From: Prochlorococcus sp. AG-311-D23
GTDB taxonomy: Bacteria; Cyanobacteriota; Cyanobacteriia; PCC-6307; Cyanobiaceae
Length of the DNA: 64,000 nt
Direction of reading: 5' to 3'
Assembly (NCBI GenBank): GCA_003284445.1
Contig: QBVH01000002.1
Location: 1-64,000, forward strand
A program made the translations under genes and the position numbers. Under the pieces are notes generated by a model, which worked only from the letters and a program-made list of their open reading frames with translations, did no database searches and had not been told where the DNA came from. Shown here piece by piece: positions 44,776 to 56,583 of this stretch (the stretch's first letter is position 1; each line of letters begins with the position of its first letter).

Positions 44776-46125
44776 ATGACACAAATAATTAATAAAGATA
44801 AGGTTCAAGAGACCCCTTCAAAAAAATTGGCCATAAAAACGGCTAATAATATTGATCAGGCTCAGATTGAACTCAAGATAATTACTGATAGAACTTCTGG
44901 CAATGTTCAAGATAAAGCAATAAAAGTAGTTGACGATATTCTTAAAAACGTAAGTAAAAGAGGGGATGAAGCGCTTAAAGAATACACCTCTCGCTTTGAT
45001 GGGTTTCTAGCGGAAAAATTTCAAGTTCCATCAAATTTAATCATGAAAGCTTGGGAAGAGACTCCCAAGGAGTTACAAGAATCACTTTTATTGGCAAAAA
45101 AAAGAATTGAAAAATTTCATAGTCTTCAAGTACCCAAAAACATCACTTATACCGGACCTCATGGTGAATCATTAGGACGAAGATGGAGTCCTGTTGAAAA
45201 AGCGGGAATATATATTCCTGGCGGAAGGGCCGCCTATCCAAGCACTGTTTTGATGAATGCTATTCCTGCTTATGTTGCAGGAGTAAATCAAATCATCATG
45301 GTCTCGCCAGCCAACTCTCAAGGGGAGTTAAACCAAACGGTTCTTGCTGCGGCCCATATTACTGGAATAAACAAAGTTTTTCGTATTGGAGGTGCTCAAG
45401 CCATTGGAGCTCTTGCCAGTGGCACTCAATCAATTCCAAAAGTAGATGTAATTACTGGACCAGGGAATATTTATGTAACTTTGGCAAAGAAAAAAGTTTA
45501 TGGAAAGGTAGGAATTGATTCTCTGGCTGGTCCAAGCGAGATCCTGATAATCGCTGATCAATCAGCCAAATTGGAACATGTTGCGTCTGATATGTTAGCT
45601 CAATCTGAACATGATCCTTTAGCTTCGGCAATACTAATAACTACTAATAAAAGATTAGCAGAACAATTACCTTCAGAAATTGAACGCCAATTAATCAATC
45701 ATCCAAGATTAGAAATATGCCAAGAATCAATCTCCAACTGGGGTTTGATAGTGGTTTGTGATAGTTTAGAGACTTGCGCAAAATTAAGCAATACATTTGC
45801 CCCTGAGCATCTTGAATTACTTGTAGAGGACCCAGAAGAATTATCAAAAAGCATAAAGAATGCTGGAGCAATATTTATGGGGCCATGGAGCCCAGAAGCT
45901 ATAGGAGATTATCTTGGAGGGCCAAATCACACTCTTCCTACTTCAGGGACCGCAAGATTTGCTGGTGCTCTTGGAGTAGAAACTTTTATGAAAAATACTT
46001 CAATTATTGATTTTTCAAGAGAAGCTTTTAATGAAAATAAAAATGCAGTTGTGCATTTAGCTAATAGCGAGGGGTTACATAGTCACGCAGAATCGATACG
46101 GATTAGAGATTCTAAATCTTGTTAA
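44776..46125 (+). CDS. hisD: Histidinol dehydrogenase
   Basis: Oxidises histidinol to histidine with NAD and zinc. The 449 residues carry [20 protein letters not shown] (about 150), [20 protein letters not shown] and [14 protein letters not shown], followed by [11 protein letters not shown]. The ATG at 44776 gives a long N-terminus relative to some homologues. It overlaps the convergent rpiA gene by 14 bases. Confidence 0.95.
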   Translation: MTQIINKDKVQETPSKKLAIKTANNIDQAQIELKIITDRTSGNVQDKAIKVVDDILKNVSKRGDEALKEYTSRFDGFLAEKFQVPSNLIMKAWEETPKELQESLLLAKKRIEKFHSLQVPKNITYTGPHGESLGRRWSPVEKAGIYIPGGRAAYPSTVLMNAIPAYVAGVNQIIMVSPANSQGELNQTVLAAAHITGINKVFRIGGAQAIGALASGTQSIPKVDVITGPGNIYVTLAKKKVYGKVGIDSLAGPSEILIIADQSAKLEHVASDMLAQSEHDPLASAILITTNKRLAEQLPSEIERQLINHPRLEICQESISNWGLIVVCDSLETCAKLSNTFAPEHLELLVEDPEELSKSIKNAGAIFMGPWSPEAIGDYLGGPNHTLPTSGTARFAGALGVETFMKNTSIIDFSREAFNENKNAVVHLANSEGLHSHAESIRIRDSKSC

Positions 46126-46822
46126 GTGATTCAACACCTACTTCATCATTTTCTACTTTCCCAACTAATACTTGATCTGTCAGATTGACAAAAAGTCCAT
46201 TTTCAAGGACACCTGGAATGTTGTTAATTTGACTCTCCAATAGTTCAGGTTGGTCAATACCATTAATAAAAGATAAATCAAGTATCAAGTTTCCCTGATC
46301 AGTAACTATAGGTCCAGCCTTTTTCTGGGCCATTCTAAGATTTCCTTCTCCTCCAAGATCTAGTAATGTTTTTTGGACTTGTTTCCAAGCAGAAGGAAGA
46401 ACCTCTACTGGCAATTTGAAATCAAGGTTCAATTTTTCAACAAGTTTTGTAGAGTCAACCACAACTATAAATTTCTTGGCCAAAGCAGCAACAAGTTTTT
46501 CCTGCACATGACAAGCTCCTCCTCCTTTAATTAGTTGAAATTTAGGATCAACTTCATCAGCGCCATCTATTGCAAGATCAATTGTTGAAACCGAGGAAAG
46601 CGATTTCAGTGGTATTCCTAATTCAGAAGCAAGAACTTCGCCCTGAAAAGATGTAGTGACTCCAACAACGTCTTTTATTTCTCCTGATTTTATTTTCACA
46701 GCCAGGGCTTCAATCATTAAAGCTGCTGTAGAGCCAGATCCAAGGCCAAGAATCATCCCGTTTTCAATTTGATCTATTGCAGCTAGAGCAACTGCTTGTT
46801 TCATTTTATTTTGGAGATCCAT
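46112..46822 (-). CDS. rpiA: Ribose-5-phosphate isomerase A
   Basis: Interconverts ribose 5-phosphate and ribulose 5-phosphate in the Calvin and pentose phosphate cycles. The 236 residues show [39 protein letters not shown] and VVDSTKLV, all family motifs. It is 36 bases downstream of the HtrA protease gene on the same strand. Confidence 0.96.
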   Translation of the reverse strand: MDLQNKMKQAVALAAIDQIENGMILGLGSGSTAALMIEALAVKIKSGEIKDVVGVTTSFQGEVLASELGIPLKSLSSVSTIDLAIDGADEVDPKFQLIKGGGACHVQEKLVAALAKKFIVVVDSTKLVEKLNLDFKLPVEVLPSAWKQVQKTLLDLGGEGNLRMAQKKAGPIVTDQGNLILDLSFINGIDQPELLESQINNIPGVLENGLFVNLTDQVLVGKVENDEVGVESLNKI

Positions 46823-46858
46823 TTAGTCGTACCTTTTCGAAAGACAGTAGCAAGATTT

Positions 46859-48168
<1,310 letters not shown>

Positions 48169-48183
48169 CTTCGACACTGCCTT

Positions 48184-48654
48184 TTGTCTAATCAAACCGT
48201 TTCAGAATTGAAGGTTCTCACAACAAAATCAGCGACTAATTATGGCTTCGATGTAACTGATTTTAAGATGTTCACTCATCTAAACCCCCTATCAATTCAG
48301 GTAAATATCCGACACAAAAATCCTGACAAGGAAGTCACTCTTGATGACTGTTCTATCGTTAGTCAATATATTGATGAAGCCATCCAAGATTCTTCAATAC
48401 TTGATCAACCTTTTAATCTTGAAATCAGCAGCGAGGGGATTGGTGATTTCTTAACAAAGGAAAAAGAGTTTAAAACATTCAAAGGTTTTCCTATTGAAGT
48501 TACTTATCAGGATTTAAAAAAAATTGAACAACAAACAAACGGTTTGCTTCTAAAAAGGACAGATAATGAACTTCTTATAAATCAAAAGGGGAAAACTCAA
48601 CGAATACCGGTCGAAGACGTTATCCGAGTCCGACTCACAACACCCTCCGGTTAA
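48184..48654 (+). CDS. rimP: Ribosome maturation factor RimP
   Basis: Needed for 30S subunit assembly. The conserved core runs from VTDFKMFTHLNPLSIQVNI through the LDQPFNLEISSEGIGD segment (the family DVSSPG-like turn) to KTQRIPVEDVIRVRL. I prefer a TTG start at 48184, giving 156 residues, the normal size. The ATG at 48103 would add 27 residues that coincide with hairpin-forming DNA and do not resemble RimP. It heads rimP-nusA-ylxR-infB. Confidence 0.85.
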   Translation: MSNQTVSELKVLTTKSATNYGFDVTDFKMFTHLNPLSIQVNIRHKNPDKEVTLDDCSIVSQYIDEAIQDSSILDQPFNLEISSEGIGDFLTKEKEFKTFKGFPIEVTYQDLKKIEQQTNGLLLKRTDNELLINQKGKTQRIPVEDVIRVRLTTPSG

Positions 48655-48709
48655 AATCTAGATAGTAATTATCTAATCCAATCATTCTCATCTCTATATC
48701 CCATCATCG

Positions 48710-50203
48710 ATGGCTCTAGTTCTACTCCCAGGTTTAAATAACTTAATTGAAGACATTAGTGAGGAAAAAAAGCTTCCATCACAAGTCGTCGAAGCTGCTT
48801 TGAGAGAAGCACTTCTTAAAGGTTATGAACGATATCGAAGAACTCTTTATATAGGTATCAGTGAAGATCCTTTTGAAGAGGACTATTTTAGTAACTTTGA
48901 TGTTGGTTTGGATCTAGAAGAGGAGGGGTATAGAGTTTTAGCCAGTAAAATAATAGTTGAAGAAGTTGAGAGCGATGATCATCAAATAGCAATAGTTGAG
49001 GTTATGCAAGTTGCTGATGACGCTCAAGTTGGCGATACCGTTGTACTGGATGTGACTCCAGAGAAAGAAGATTTTGGAAGAATGGCTGCAGCTACAACCA
49101 AGCAAGTTTTAGCCCAAAAATTGAGAGATCAGCAAAGAAGAATGATTCAAGAGGAATTTGCTGACCTAGAAGATCCAGTTCTAACTGCAAGGGTTATTAG
49201 ATTTGAAAGGCAGTCAGTAATTATGGCAGTAAGCTCTGGCTTAGGTAGACCAGAAGTAGAAGCAGAGCTTCCAAGACGTGATCAATTGCCAAATGATAAT
49301 TATCGAGCAAATGCAACATTTAAAGTATTTCTCAAAGAAGTTAGTGAAATTCCTAGGAGAGGGCCTCAACTTTTTGTGAGCAGGTCAAACGCTGGATTGG
49401 TTGTCTATTTATTTGAGAATGAAGTTCCTGAAATTCAAGAAGGTTCAGTACGTATTGTTGCTGTTGCTCGCGAAGCAAATCCACCCTCAAGAGCAGTAGG
49501 TCCCAGAACAAAAGTAGCTGTTGACAGTATTGAAAGAGAGGTGGACCCTGTTGGAGCATGCATTGGTGCTAGAGGGGCTCGCATTCAACAAGTAGTAAAT
49601 GAACTTCGTGGAGAAAAAATAGATGTAATTCGTTGGTCCTCAGACCCTGTTCAATACATCTGTAATTCATTAAGTCCTGCAAGAGTTGAAGTAGTTAGAC
49701 TTGTTGACCCAGAAGGTCAGCATGCTCACGTCTTAGTTCCTCCTGATCAACTTAGCCTCGCAATCGGAAGAGAAGGGCAAAATGTAAGACTTGCTGCAAG
49801 GCTTACAGGATGGAAAATAGATATCAAAAATTCACAAGAATATGATCAAGCCACTGAAGATTCGGAGGTTGCAGAATTAATTTCTCAAAGAGAAGAAGAG
49901 GAATCTTTACAGAGAGAAGCTGAAAAGAGATTAGAGGCAGAACAGGCAGCGAGAGCTGAAGAAGATGCACGCTTAAGAGAGCTTTACCCCCTACCAGAAG
50001 ACGAAGAAGACTTTCAAGATGAGCAGTTGTCAGATATCGATAGTAATGAAACAGAATCTAGATCTGATTTTGAATCTTCTGAAACTGATTCAAATATTGA
50101 TACTGATGACACGGAAACTGAAGAGAGTGATAATGAGGAGACAATCGAAGAAGCGGTCACTTCTGAAGATAAAATAATTACAGAAGAGGAAGGAACCCGG
50201 TGA
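48710..50203 (+). CDS. nusA: Transcription elongation/termination factor NusA
   Basis: Binds RNA polymerase and modulates pausing, termination and antitermination. An N-terminal polymerase-binding domain (1-130), S1 domain, then KH domains with GACIGARGARIQQVVNELRG and LAIGREGQNVRLAARLTGW are seen. The last 100 residues form a strongly acidic low-complexity tail (Glu/Asp/Ser-rich) instead of a structured AR domain. Its stop overlaps the ylxR GTG start by four bases. Confidence 0.97.
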   Translation: MALVLLPGLNNLIEDISEEKKLPSQVVEAALREALLKGYERYRRTLYIGISEDPFEEDYFSNFDVGLDLEEEGYRVLASKIIVEEVESDDHQIAIVEVMQVADDAQVGDTVVLDVTPEKEDFGRMAAATTKQVLAQKLRDQQRRMIQEEFADLEDPVLTARVIRFERQSVIMAVSSGLGRPEVEAELPRRDQLPNDNYRANATFKVFLKEVSEIPRRGPQLFVSRSNAGLVVYLFENEVPEIQEGSVRIVAVAREANPPSRAVGPRTKVAVDSIEREVDPVGACIGARGARIQQVVNELRGEKIDVIRWSSDPVQYICNSLSPARVEVVRLVDPEGQHAHVLVPPDQLSLAIGREGQNVRLAARLTGWKIDIKNSQEYDQATEDSEVAELISQREEEESLQREAEKRLEAEQAARAEEDARLRELYPLPEDEEDFQDEQLSDIDSNETESRSDFESSETDSNIDTDDTETEESDNEETIEEAVTSEDKIITEEEGTR

Positions 50204-50475
50204 GTCAAAAACCCATTCTGCGTAGGTGTGTAGCTTGTAAAAAAGTTCTTGAACGCAAGTATTTTTTAAAAGTTACTAGAGATTTTCAGAATGGAGTAGT
50301 TTCCTCAGGCGGGATGGGAAGATCAGCCTATCTCTGTCCAACTGAGTCATGTTTTGAAGAAGCTTTGAAGCGTAAAAGATTACAAAAGGCTTTGAGATGT
50401 GATATTCACTCAAGCATTTTCAATATGCTCCAAAAACAACTTAATACCTGCATTGATTCAGATACTGAGGCATGA
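50200..50475 (+). CDS. ylxR: YlxR/DUF448 RNA-binding protein
   Basis: A 91-residue protein with RRCVACKKVLERKYFLKVTR at the N-terminus and GRSAYLCPTESCFEEALKRKRLQKAL, the YlxR pattern. The family is an RNA-binding or nucleoid-associated factor coded between nusA and infB. The start is GTG at 50200 in the GTGA overlap with nusA, indicating coupled translation. Confidence 0.93.
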   Translation: MSQKPILRRCVACKKVLERKYFLKVTRDFQNGVVSSGGMGRSAYLCPTESCFEEALKRKRLQKALRCDIHSSIFNMLQKQLNTCIDSDTEA

Positions 50476-50535
50476 TGTTCAATAAGAGAACTCAGTCAAC
50501 TCAAAAACCAAATCTAAAGTTTAAGCACAACATTA

Positions 50536-53500
50536 ATGACCAGCAGCGGCAAAATCAGAATTTATGAATTGTCCAAGGATTTAAGCCTTGACAATAAAGA
50601 TGTGCTAGATGCAGCTCGAAAACTTGCAATAGCAGCAAAGAGCCACAGCAGCTCGATAAGCAGTCTTGAGGCAAATCAAATCAAAGATTTTCTAAAAACA
50701 AGCAATATTACAAAAACTACTAGTAAATCCGGCAAGAAATTAGACAAACAAATTCTTTCCGTTAAAAAAAGTCCTGTCAAAACTCAAAAGGATCAGAATA
50801 CCGAGCCTAAAAATACCCCCGACCAATCAGAGCTTTCACAAGCAAAGTTAAGTACCCCTTTAAAACCAAGTCAAACTTTAGTTAAAAATCAAGGATCTTC
50901 TCAAGCAAATAACCAAAAAACTTTAAAAAATAAATTTCCTTCACAACAGCAAATAACCGCACCCTCTAAACCAAACAAACCATTACCTCCAAAGCCAAGA
51001 GAAGAAGTAAAACCAACTATTGCCAAACCCTCAACTCAAACCGAGAGGACGATTCCACGTCTCGAAGAAAAAAAAGATGAACGAATCATCACCCAACCAA
51101 AAAGATCTGAATTAACTAATAAACCAATTAGTCAACCACAGCAAATTAATCGTCAAGAACCAAAGAGACCATTAGCACCACCAAGCAGACCAAAAATAAA
51201 TAATCAAGATAAAAAACACTTACAACCTAATAACCAAAAAGCAAAAACAAGAACTAATCAAGGTGATATTTCTCCTCCGAAAGTTGGTCAAGGGAATATC
51301 CAAAGAATTAAAAGTCAAAATAAACAGAATTCACCATCTAGGACGCCTCAGTCTCCAACTAGAGGAAATACTCTTGAACTTGTAGGTGCACCAATACGAA
51401 GAGAAAAGCCTGTAAATAAACCTCAGACAAACGAAGTAAGAAACAAACCCGCAATGCCATCAAGGCCTGGTTCACCAAAGAACCCAGCCTCTGCAAATCG
51501 TCAAGGATTATCAAATCGACCTGGTCCTAATAACAGAATGGGAGGGGCAGGTCGACCAGGTTCGCCAAATCGTCAAGGGCTCAATCGAGGTGGAACAGCA
51601 AATCGACCTATTCAAGCTCAAAACCGTCCCGGAGCACCAGTACGAGCTGGAGCGCCAGTTCGTACTAATGCTCCGACTCGAGGGGGCATGCAAAATAGAC
51701 CTGGAGCTCCTACTAGGTCCCTTGGTGGGCCAAACCGTTCTAATACTCGACCAGGTGTTCCGTCTGGCATGAGAAAACCAGTTGCACCTAGTGAATTGAT
51801 GCAACTGCAAAAGCCACAAGCTAGACCAAATGCTCCACAAAGAAAAACTGACTCCCCAACTAGTCCTAGACCTAAAAGAGAAAACTCAACTGGAGCAAGG
51901 CCACCGGTAAACAGGCCAACTCCAGCAGCTCCTAAAAAGCCAACTTATAGACCTGGTGGTACCGCTGCAGCACCAAGAAGGACAGGAAGACCTGATTGGG
52001 ATGACAGTGCAAAACTTGATGCTTTAAGAAATAAATCTCCTCAAAAACAGCGTCAAAAGGTCCACATCATTGGAGAAAATGATGATGCACTAACTGCAGA
52101 AAGAGGTGGATTCGCAGGGGAACAACAAGCAGTTGTTCTCTCAGCAAGCTTGGCTAGACCATCGAAGCCAAAATCTGGAAAGAGAGACAATCGGAAGCCT
52201 TTAACTGCTCTGAAAAAACGCAAAAAAGAAACAACTCGCCAAAGGCAACGAAGACGTGCGATGGAATTAAGAGCCGCTAGAGAAGCAAAACTTGTAAGGC
52301 CCGAAATGATTGTTGTTCCAGAAAACAATCTCACAGTTCAAGAGCTTGCTGACATGTTGAGTGTTGAAAGTTCCGAAATCATTAAATCATTATTTTTTAA
52401 AGGAATTACTGCAACTGTTACTCAATCACTAGACCTAGCGTCAATCGAAACAGTTGCTGAAGAATTCGGAGTACCTGTTCTTCAAGATGATGTTGAAGAA
52501 GCAGCGAAGAAGACAGTTGAAATGATTGAGGAGGGAGATTTAAAATACTTAACGAGAAGACCCCCTGTCGTTACGGTGATGGGGCACGTTGATCATGGAA
52601 AAACATCTTTACTAGACGCTATTAGAAAAGCAAGAGTTGCCGCAGGGGAAGCAGGAGGCATTACTCAACACATTGGCGCTTATCAAATTGAAACTGAACA
52701 TGATGGATCGACTAGGAAATTAACTTTTCTTGACACCCCTGGGCATGAAGCTTTTACAGCGATGAGAGCTAGAGGGACAAGGGTCACAGATGTTGCGATT
52801 TTAGTTGTAGCTGCTGATGATGGCGTAAGGCCTCAAACCCTTGAAGCTATTAGCCATGCAAGAGCAGCAAAAGTCCCCATTGTCGTGGCAATCAATAAAA
52901 TTGATAAAGAAGGATCTTCTCCCGATCGCGTAAAACAAGAGTTATCAGAGCACGATTTATTGTCAGAAGAATGGGGAGGAGACGTGGTAATGGTTCCCGT
53001 TAGTGCAATTAAAGGCGAAAACATCGATAAACTTTTAGAGATGGTTTTGCTCGTAACAGAGGTAGAGGATTTACAAGCAAACCCAGACAGATTGGCCAAA
53101 GGTACAGTTATTGAAGCCCATTTAGACAAAGCGAAAGGGCCCGTAGCAACATTATTAGTTCAAAACGGTACTCTCAAGTCAGGAGATGTAGTCGCAGCTG
53201 GTCCAATACTTGGAAAAGTAAGAGCGATGGTGGATGAAAATGGATCCAGGATTAAAGAAGCGGGCCCATCTTATCCAGTCGAAGCCCTTGGCTTTAGCGA
53301 AGTACCAACAGCTGGTGATGAATTCGAAGTTTATCCAGATGAAAAAGCCGCGAGAGCAGTGGTTGGAGAACGAGCAAACGATGCTCGTGCAGCGCGACTT
53401 GCTCAGCAAATGGCTTCAAGACGAGTGTCACTTTCGTCGATGTCTGGGCAAGCAAGTGATGGTGAACTTAAAGAATTAAATATCATTCTCAAAGCTGATG

Positions 53501-54084
53501 TTCAAGGAAGCTTAGAAGCAATACTTGGTTCTCTAGAACAGCTTCCTAAAGACGAAGTCCAAGTAAGAGTATTGCTATCAGCTCCAGGGGAAATCACTGA
53601 GACTGATGTTGACTTAGCAGCGGCCTCTGGTGCTGTCATAGTTGGATTCAATACTTCAATGGCATCAGGAGCCAAACGAGCCGCTGATGCAAATGGCGTT
53701 GACGTAAGAGATTACGAGGTTATTTATAAGCTTTTAGAAGATATCCAATTAGCTATGGAGGGTCTTCTCGAACCAGAAATGGTAGAAGAAGCTCTTGGAG
53801 TCGCTGAGGTTAGAGCAATATTCTCAATTGGTAAAAGTGCCGTTGCTGGTTGCTACGTAACAAATGGAAAAATACAACGTAATTGTCGAGCCAGAGTTAA
53901 AAGAGGAAAACAAGTCGTTTTCGAAGGCGATCTAGACTCATTAAAAAGAAATAAAGATGACGTCAAAGATGTATCAACAGGTTTCGAATGTGGAATAGGT
54001 TGTGATCGCTTTGCCAACTGGGAAGAAGGTGATCAAATAGAAGCCTTCAAGCTTGTGACCCAAAGAAGAAAGCTGACAACTTAG
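50536..54084 (+). CDS. infB: Translation initiation factor IF-2
   Basis: GTPase that places initiator tRNA on the 30S subunit. It has 1182 residues. The GTPase G1 motif GHVDHGKTS is at about 682, G3 is DTPGHEAF, and G4 is NKID. About 490 N-terminal residues form a disordered Gln/Pro/Lys-rich region that turns into Arg-Pro-Gly repeats ([20 protein letters not shown], about 363-382). A second IF2-N element ([19 protein letters not shown]) precedes the G domain. It ends the rimP-nusA-ylxR-infB operon. Confidence 0.98.
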   Translation: MTSSGKIRIYELSKDLSLDNKDVLDAARKLAIAAKSHSSSISSLEANQIKDFLKTSNITKTTSKSGKKLDKQILSVKKSPVKTQKDQNTEPKNTPDQSELSQAKLSTPLKPSQTLVKNQGSSQANNQKTLKNKFPSQQQITAPSKPNKPLPPKPREEVKPTIAKPSTQTERTIPRLEEKKDERIITQPKRSELTNKPISQPQQINRQEPKRPLAPPSRPKINNQDKKHLQPNNQKAKTRTNQGDISPPKVGQGNIQRIKSQNKQNSPSRTPQSPTRGNTLELVGAPIRREKPVNKPQTNEVRNKPAMPSRPGSPKNPASANRQGLSNRPGPNNRMGGAGRPGSPNRQGLNRGGTANRPIQAQNRPGAPVRAGAPVRTNAPTRGGMQNRPGAPTRSLGGPNRSNTRPGVPSGMRKPVAPSELMQLQKPQARPNAPQRKTDSPTSPRPKRENSTGARPPVNRPTPAAPKKPTYRPGGTAAAPRRTGRPDWDDSAKLDALRNKSPQKQRQKVHIIGENDDALTAERGGFAGEQQAVVLSASLARPSKPKSGKRDNRKPLTALKKRKKETTRQRQRRRAMELRAAREAKLVRPEMIVVPENNLTVQELADMLSVESSEIIKSLFFKGITATVTQSLDLASIETVAEEFGVPVLQDDVEEAAKKTVEMIEEGDLKYLTRRPPVVTVMGHVDHGKTSLLDAIRKARVAAGEAGGITQHIGAYQIETEHDGSTRKLTFLDTPGHEAFTAMRARGTRVTDVAILVVAADDGVRPQTLEAISHARAAKVPIVVAINKIDKEGSSPDRVKQELSEHDLLSEEWGGDVVMVPVSAIKGENIDKLLEMVLLVTEVEDLQANPDRLAKGTVIEAHLDKAKGPVATLLVQNGTLKSGDVVAAGPILGKVRAMVDENGSRIKEAGPSYPVEALGFSEVPTAGDEFEVYPDEKAARAVVGERANDARAARLAQQMASRRVSLSSMSGQASDGELKELNIILKADVQGSLEAILGSLEQLPKDEVQVRVLLSAPGEITETDVDLAAASGAVIVGFNTSMASGAKRAADANGVDVRDYEVIYKLLEDIQLAMEGLLEPEMVEEALGVAEVRAIFSIGKSAVAGCYVTNGKIQRNCRARVKRGKQVVFEGDLDSLKRNKDDVKDVSTGFECGIGCDRFANWEEGDQIEAFKLVTQRRKLTT

Positions 54085-54142
54085 CCACCTAATCAATCAC
54101 AAGTTTAAGCATAAATATATCTATTAAATAAAAGCTAGATTG

Positions 54143-54409
54143 CTAATCTGCATCTTCTTTGCTTCTGTCTTTAAATAACAAAAAGCCGAGAATTACTAAT
54201 GCTGAAGTTTGGATTGCAAGGTCATTAATGGATACATTATCTCCCGCAATGACGTTGGTAACCATGATAAAGAAGCCTAGGGCCGCTGACCCGAAGAGTG
54301 CTATCCAAACAGCTCTTCTTAATCCCCGATAAGGATTTTTAGTCTCCTTCAACAATCGAGCTCTTAAATTAGGATCCAAATTGGAATCAGGCTTATTAGA
54401 ATTACTCAA
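54143..54409 (-). CDS. DUF3493-type small membrane protein
   Basis: An 88-residue protein starting at TTG 54407-54409 (first residues MSNSNKPDSNLDPNLRARLL). It has KETKNPYRGLRRAVWIALFG and two membrane segments (about 40-58 and 65-80) followed by a charged end. The family is conserved in cyanobacteria and plastid-bearing plants, with no fixed function that I can state. A longer frame continues upstream through the tRNA antisense and should not be taken as coding. Confidence 0.75.
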   Translation of the reverse strand: MSNSNKPDSNLDPNLRARLLKETKNPYRGLRRAVWIALFGSAALGFFIMVTNVIAGDNVSINDLAIQTSALVILGFLLFKDRSKEDAD

Positions 54410-54442
54410 AAATAAATTTACAGGTGATAGATTTATTCTAGT

Positions 54443-54514
54443 GCCGGTGTAGCTCAGGGGTAGAGCAACTGATTCGTAACCAGTAGGTCGGTGGTTCAAT
54501 TCCACTCATCGGCA
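54443..54514 (+). tRNA. tRNA-Thr (anticodon CGT)
   Basis: A complete 72-base cloverleaf. The acceptor stem GCCGGTG pairs with CATCGGC (one G-T pair), followed by discriminator A at 54514. D arm AGCTCAGGGGTAGAGC, anticodon arm CTGATTCGTAACCAG with anticodon CGT, and T arm with GGTTCAATTCC are all normal. CCA is not encoded. CGT reads ACG threonine codons. It is divergent from the DUF3493 gene, with 33 bases between them. Confidence 0.95.
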
Positions 54515-54539
54515 TAAGAAAAATCCAATCAAGATTTAA

Positions 54540-54567
54540 TTCCTTAAGTTTTCTGTAAGTTAAGGAA
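54540..54567 (+). terminator. Possible hairpin after tRNA-Thr
   Basis: TTCCTTAA (54540-54547) and TTAAGGAA (54560-54567) form a perfect 8-bp stem with a 12-base loop, 25 bases after the tRNA. It has no clear U run. It might end or process the tRNA transcript. Confidence 0.4.
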
Positions 54568-54689
54568 ATACATGAACAAAAGAAGCTCATGAACGTAGAT
54601 ATAGAGTAAAAATACTTAGGAATTACAAAAACGACTAAAGTCAGGACTGATGATCTAGATAGTAAAACAATAATTATTACTTTTGCTCA

Positions 54690-55424
54690 CTAATTACAAG
54701 ACAAGGCACTGGGTTGCTGTTTAACAAGCTCAAAGAATTCTTGTTTCAGACTAGGATCATGTCTAAAATCGCCTCTTACTACTGAATTAATCATGCTTGT
54801 ATTAGGCTCTTTAACTCCTCGCCAACACATACAAAAATGTTTAGCTTTAACAAGAATTGCTAAACCTTTGGGTTCGCACAAGCTCTCGATTTCATCGGCA
54901 AGAATCATGACAGCTTCTTCTTGAATATGAGGTCTAGAAAATACCCAATCAGCTACACGAGCAAACTTTGATATTCCAATAACTTTATCTCCCGGCTTAA
55001 TTCCAATCCAGCAGTCACCGATAATTGGGACTAGATGATGTGAACAAGCAGAGCGAACACTTATTGGCCCAAGAGTATATATTTCATCTAAATTCTTAGC
55101 ATTTGGGAAATCTGTAACTTTAGGTTGTTTCTTGTATCTACCTTTGAAAACTTCGTTTATGTACATTCTTGAAACTCTTTCTGCAGTTTCTTGAGAGTTA
55201 TGATCATTATCTACATCAATTAATAATGACTTAAGTAATTCTTTTACTCTCATAGCGACTTCTTTTTCAAGACTTTCAAGTTCGCCTGGAAAAATGTATT
55301 CAGAAATATTATCGTTAGCATGAAATCTTGCACCTTCAGATTGCAAACGATGCCGAATAATTTCTGATGTTAGTTGCAAAGTTATTTTTTCTTTAACGCC
55401 TTTATCTGTCGATTTAGAAGTCAT
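54690..55424 (-). CDS. folE: GTP cyclohydrolase I
   Basis: First enzyme of folate and pterin synthesis, making dihydroneopterin triphosphate. Zinc and active-site residues are in ACSHHLVPIIGDCWIG and HFCMCWRGVKEP, and GISKFARVADWVF is also typical. I place the start at the Met of MTSKSTDKG (244 residues); an upstream ATG at 55475 adds 17 residues with no family match. Residues 1-60 are a poorly conserved extension before the core. Confidence 0.93.
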   Translation of the reverse strand: MTSKSTDKGVKEKITLQLTSEIIRHRLQSEGARFHANDNISEYIFPGELESLEKEVAMRVKELLKSLLIDVDNDHNSQETAERVSRMYINEVFKGRYKKQPKVTDFPNAKNLDEIYTLGPISVRSACSHHLVPIIGDCWIGIKPGDKVIGISKFARVADWVFSRPHIQEEAVMILADEIESLCEPKGLAILVKAKHFCMCWRGVKEPNTSMINSVVRGDFRHDPSLKQEFFELVKQQPSALSCN

Positions 55425-55735
55425 AATTTTATATGAAAAATTAAAAAAGCAGTCTCTACTTGAATTAATAACCAAGTGACCCTAACACAATGGGGGCTCG
55501 ACAGTTGGCTATAAAGGTTGGTTCACTATTCTATAAAGAATAAAGATACTCTTAAATCATTGGTAGTATTGATTTTTCACTTGATCAAATTCATAAACTA
55601 GAGTTTTGAATACATGAATAACAGCTTTATCTGAATAACTGATGAAAATTTTATTTATTATTCAAAAAATATTCGATGACAAAGACAATTAATGAATTAT
55701 CCTAAAAGCTAGTAGATCTAGACAAAACTAGAGAA
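55425..55735. other. Intergenic region between folE and the DUF3721 pair
   Basis: A 311-base AT-rich divergent region. It should hold the folE promoter on one side and the promoter of the DUF3721 lipoprotein gene on the other. A short inverted repeat TATTCT/AGAATA (about 55528-55543) is the only structure seen. I found no Zur-type palindrome here. Confidence 0.4.
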
Positions 55736-55996
55736 GTGAATAATCTCAAGCCAATCCTTTCGACTTTGGTCCTTTCCTTATCTTTTTACCTAATCGGATG
55801 CTCTGATAATTCTAAGGAAAGTAAAACCCATTCAATATTTGCGACCAAAACAGAAGCAGAGAAAGCAGCCAAGGATTTTAATTGCACCGGAGCTCATAGG
55901 ATGGGTGAAAAATGGATGCCTTGTCAAAGCCATACTGATCATGAAGAGGCAGGAAAAAATGAATCACATGAGGGAAATCATCATCATCACCACTGA
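55736..55996 (+). CDS. His-tailed lipoprotein with DUF3721 domain
   Basis: An 86-residue protein from a GTG start. The N-terminus MNNLKPILSTLVLSLSFYLIGC is a lipoprotein signal with lipobox LIGC, so the mature protein should be anchored outside the membrane. The rest contains ATKTEAEKAAKDFNCTGAHR and MGEKWMPCQSH, the pattern I associate with DUF3721. It ends in a run of five His after further His residues. Two Cys plus many His suggest metal binding. It is followed 12 bases later by a second gene with the same C-terminal domain and lies near the znu genes. Confidence 0.75.
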   Translation: MNNLKPILSTLVLSLSFYLIGCSDNSKESKTHSIFATKTEAEKAAKDFNCTGAHRMGEKWMPCQSHTDHEEAGKNESHEGNHHHHH

Positions 55997-56008
55997 TATT
56001 TTTAGGTA

Positions 56009-56452
56009 ATGACAACTTCAAATAGCACCAATCAGAACAATTCTGAAGCGCCTTCGCATTGTGGAAGCAAACCAAAAAAAATTGCATTTGGAATAGCACC
56101 ACTTGGATTCATTTCCATTGGAATTGTTCCCATGGGTATTATTAGCATTGGAATTGTTCCCATGGGTGTCGTTTCTATTGGCGCTGTAGCCATGGGAGTG
56201 GTTAATGCCTCAATAGTCGGAATGGGAATATTTTCTGCAGGAATAACAACTATGGGTCTGAAAGTATGGAGTCCAGAAAACAATGCTATTCATGAGTCAA
56301 TCAATAGTTCTAATTCTTCGTCTTCGAAAAATATTTATGCATATCCAACTAAATCTCAGGCAGAGATCGAAGCCAAAAAGCTCGGATGCGCTGGAGTCCA
56401 TAAGATGGGTAAATTATGGATGCCTTGTGCAATCCATATCAAACCTAACTAA
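56009..56452 (+). CDS. Decapeptide-repeat protein with DUF3721 C-terminus
   Basis: A 147-residue protein. Residues 28-87 form six consecutive decapeptides with the consensus G-I-V-P-M-G-hydrophobic-hydrophobic-S-I (for example GIVPMGIISI, GIVPMGVVSI), ending in GITTMGLKVW. Such a period suggests a beta-solenoid or a membrane-inserting sheet. The C-terminus (about 110-145) repeats the DUF3721 pattern: TKSQAEIEAKKLGCAGVHKM then WMPCAIH. No signal peptide is seen. It is the second member of a two-gene unit with the His-tailed lipoprotein. Function unknown. Confidence 0.75.
   Translation: MTTSNSTNQNNSEAPSHCGSKPKKIAFGIAPLGFISIGIVPMGIISIGIVPMGVVSIGAVAMGVVNASIVGMGIFSAGITTMGLKVWSPENNAIHESINSSNSSSSKNIYAYPTKSQAEIEAKKLGCAGVHKMGKLWMPCAIHIKPN
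56090..56269 (+). repeat. Six 30-base coding repeats
   Basis: Six tandem units of 30 bases encode the decapeptide array. Units two and three are nearly identical at their 5' ends (GGAATTGTTCCCATGGGT occurs twice, 30 bases apart), indicating recent unit duplication. The outer units are more diverged. Confidence 0.85.
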
Positions 56453-56583
56453 TCTTGAAGCGATTGAGAATTTAAAGTTGTTCTATAAAATTCTTGGAAA
56501 TAAGTATAAAAGCAATTCAAATTCTTCTTCTTTTAATAACAACTTAGGATTTAATTAACTATCGAAAAGTGATCTTAATTGAT

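Noticed and set aside
50014..50208. Minus-strand Ser/Val-rich frame at the end of nusA
   Set aside because: It mirrors the acidic low-complexity tail of NusA (Glu/Asp codons read backwards).
54410..54505. In-frame N-terminal extension of the DUF3493 gene (MELNHRPTGYES...)
   Set aside because: It is the translation of the antisense strand of tRNA-Thr, a well-known artefact; the TTG at 54407-54409 is the better start.
56032..56283. Minus-strand repeat-containing frame opposite the decapeptide gene
   Set aside because: Its periodicity simply reflects the 30-base repeats of the real gene on the plus strand.
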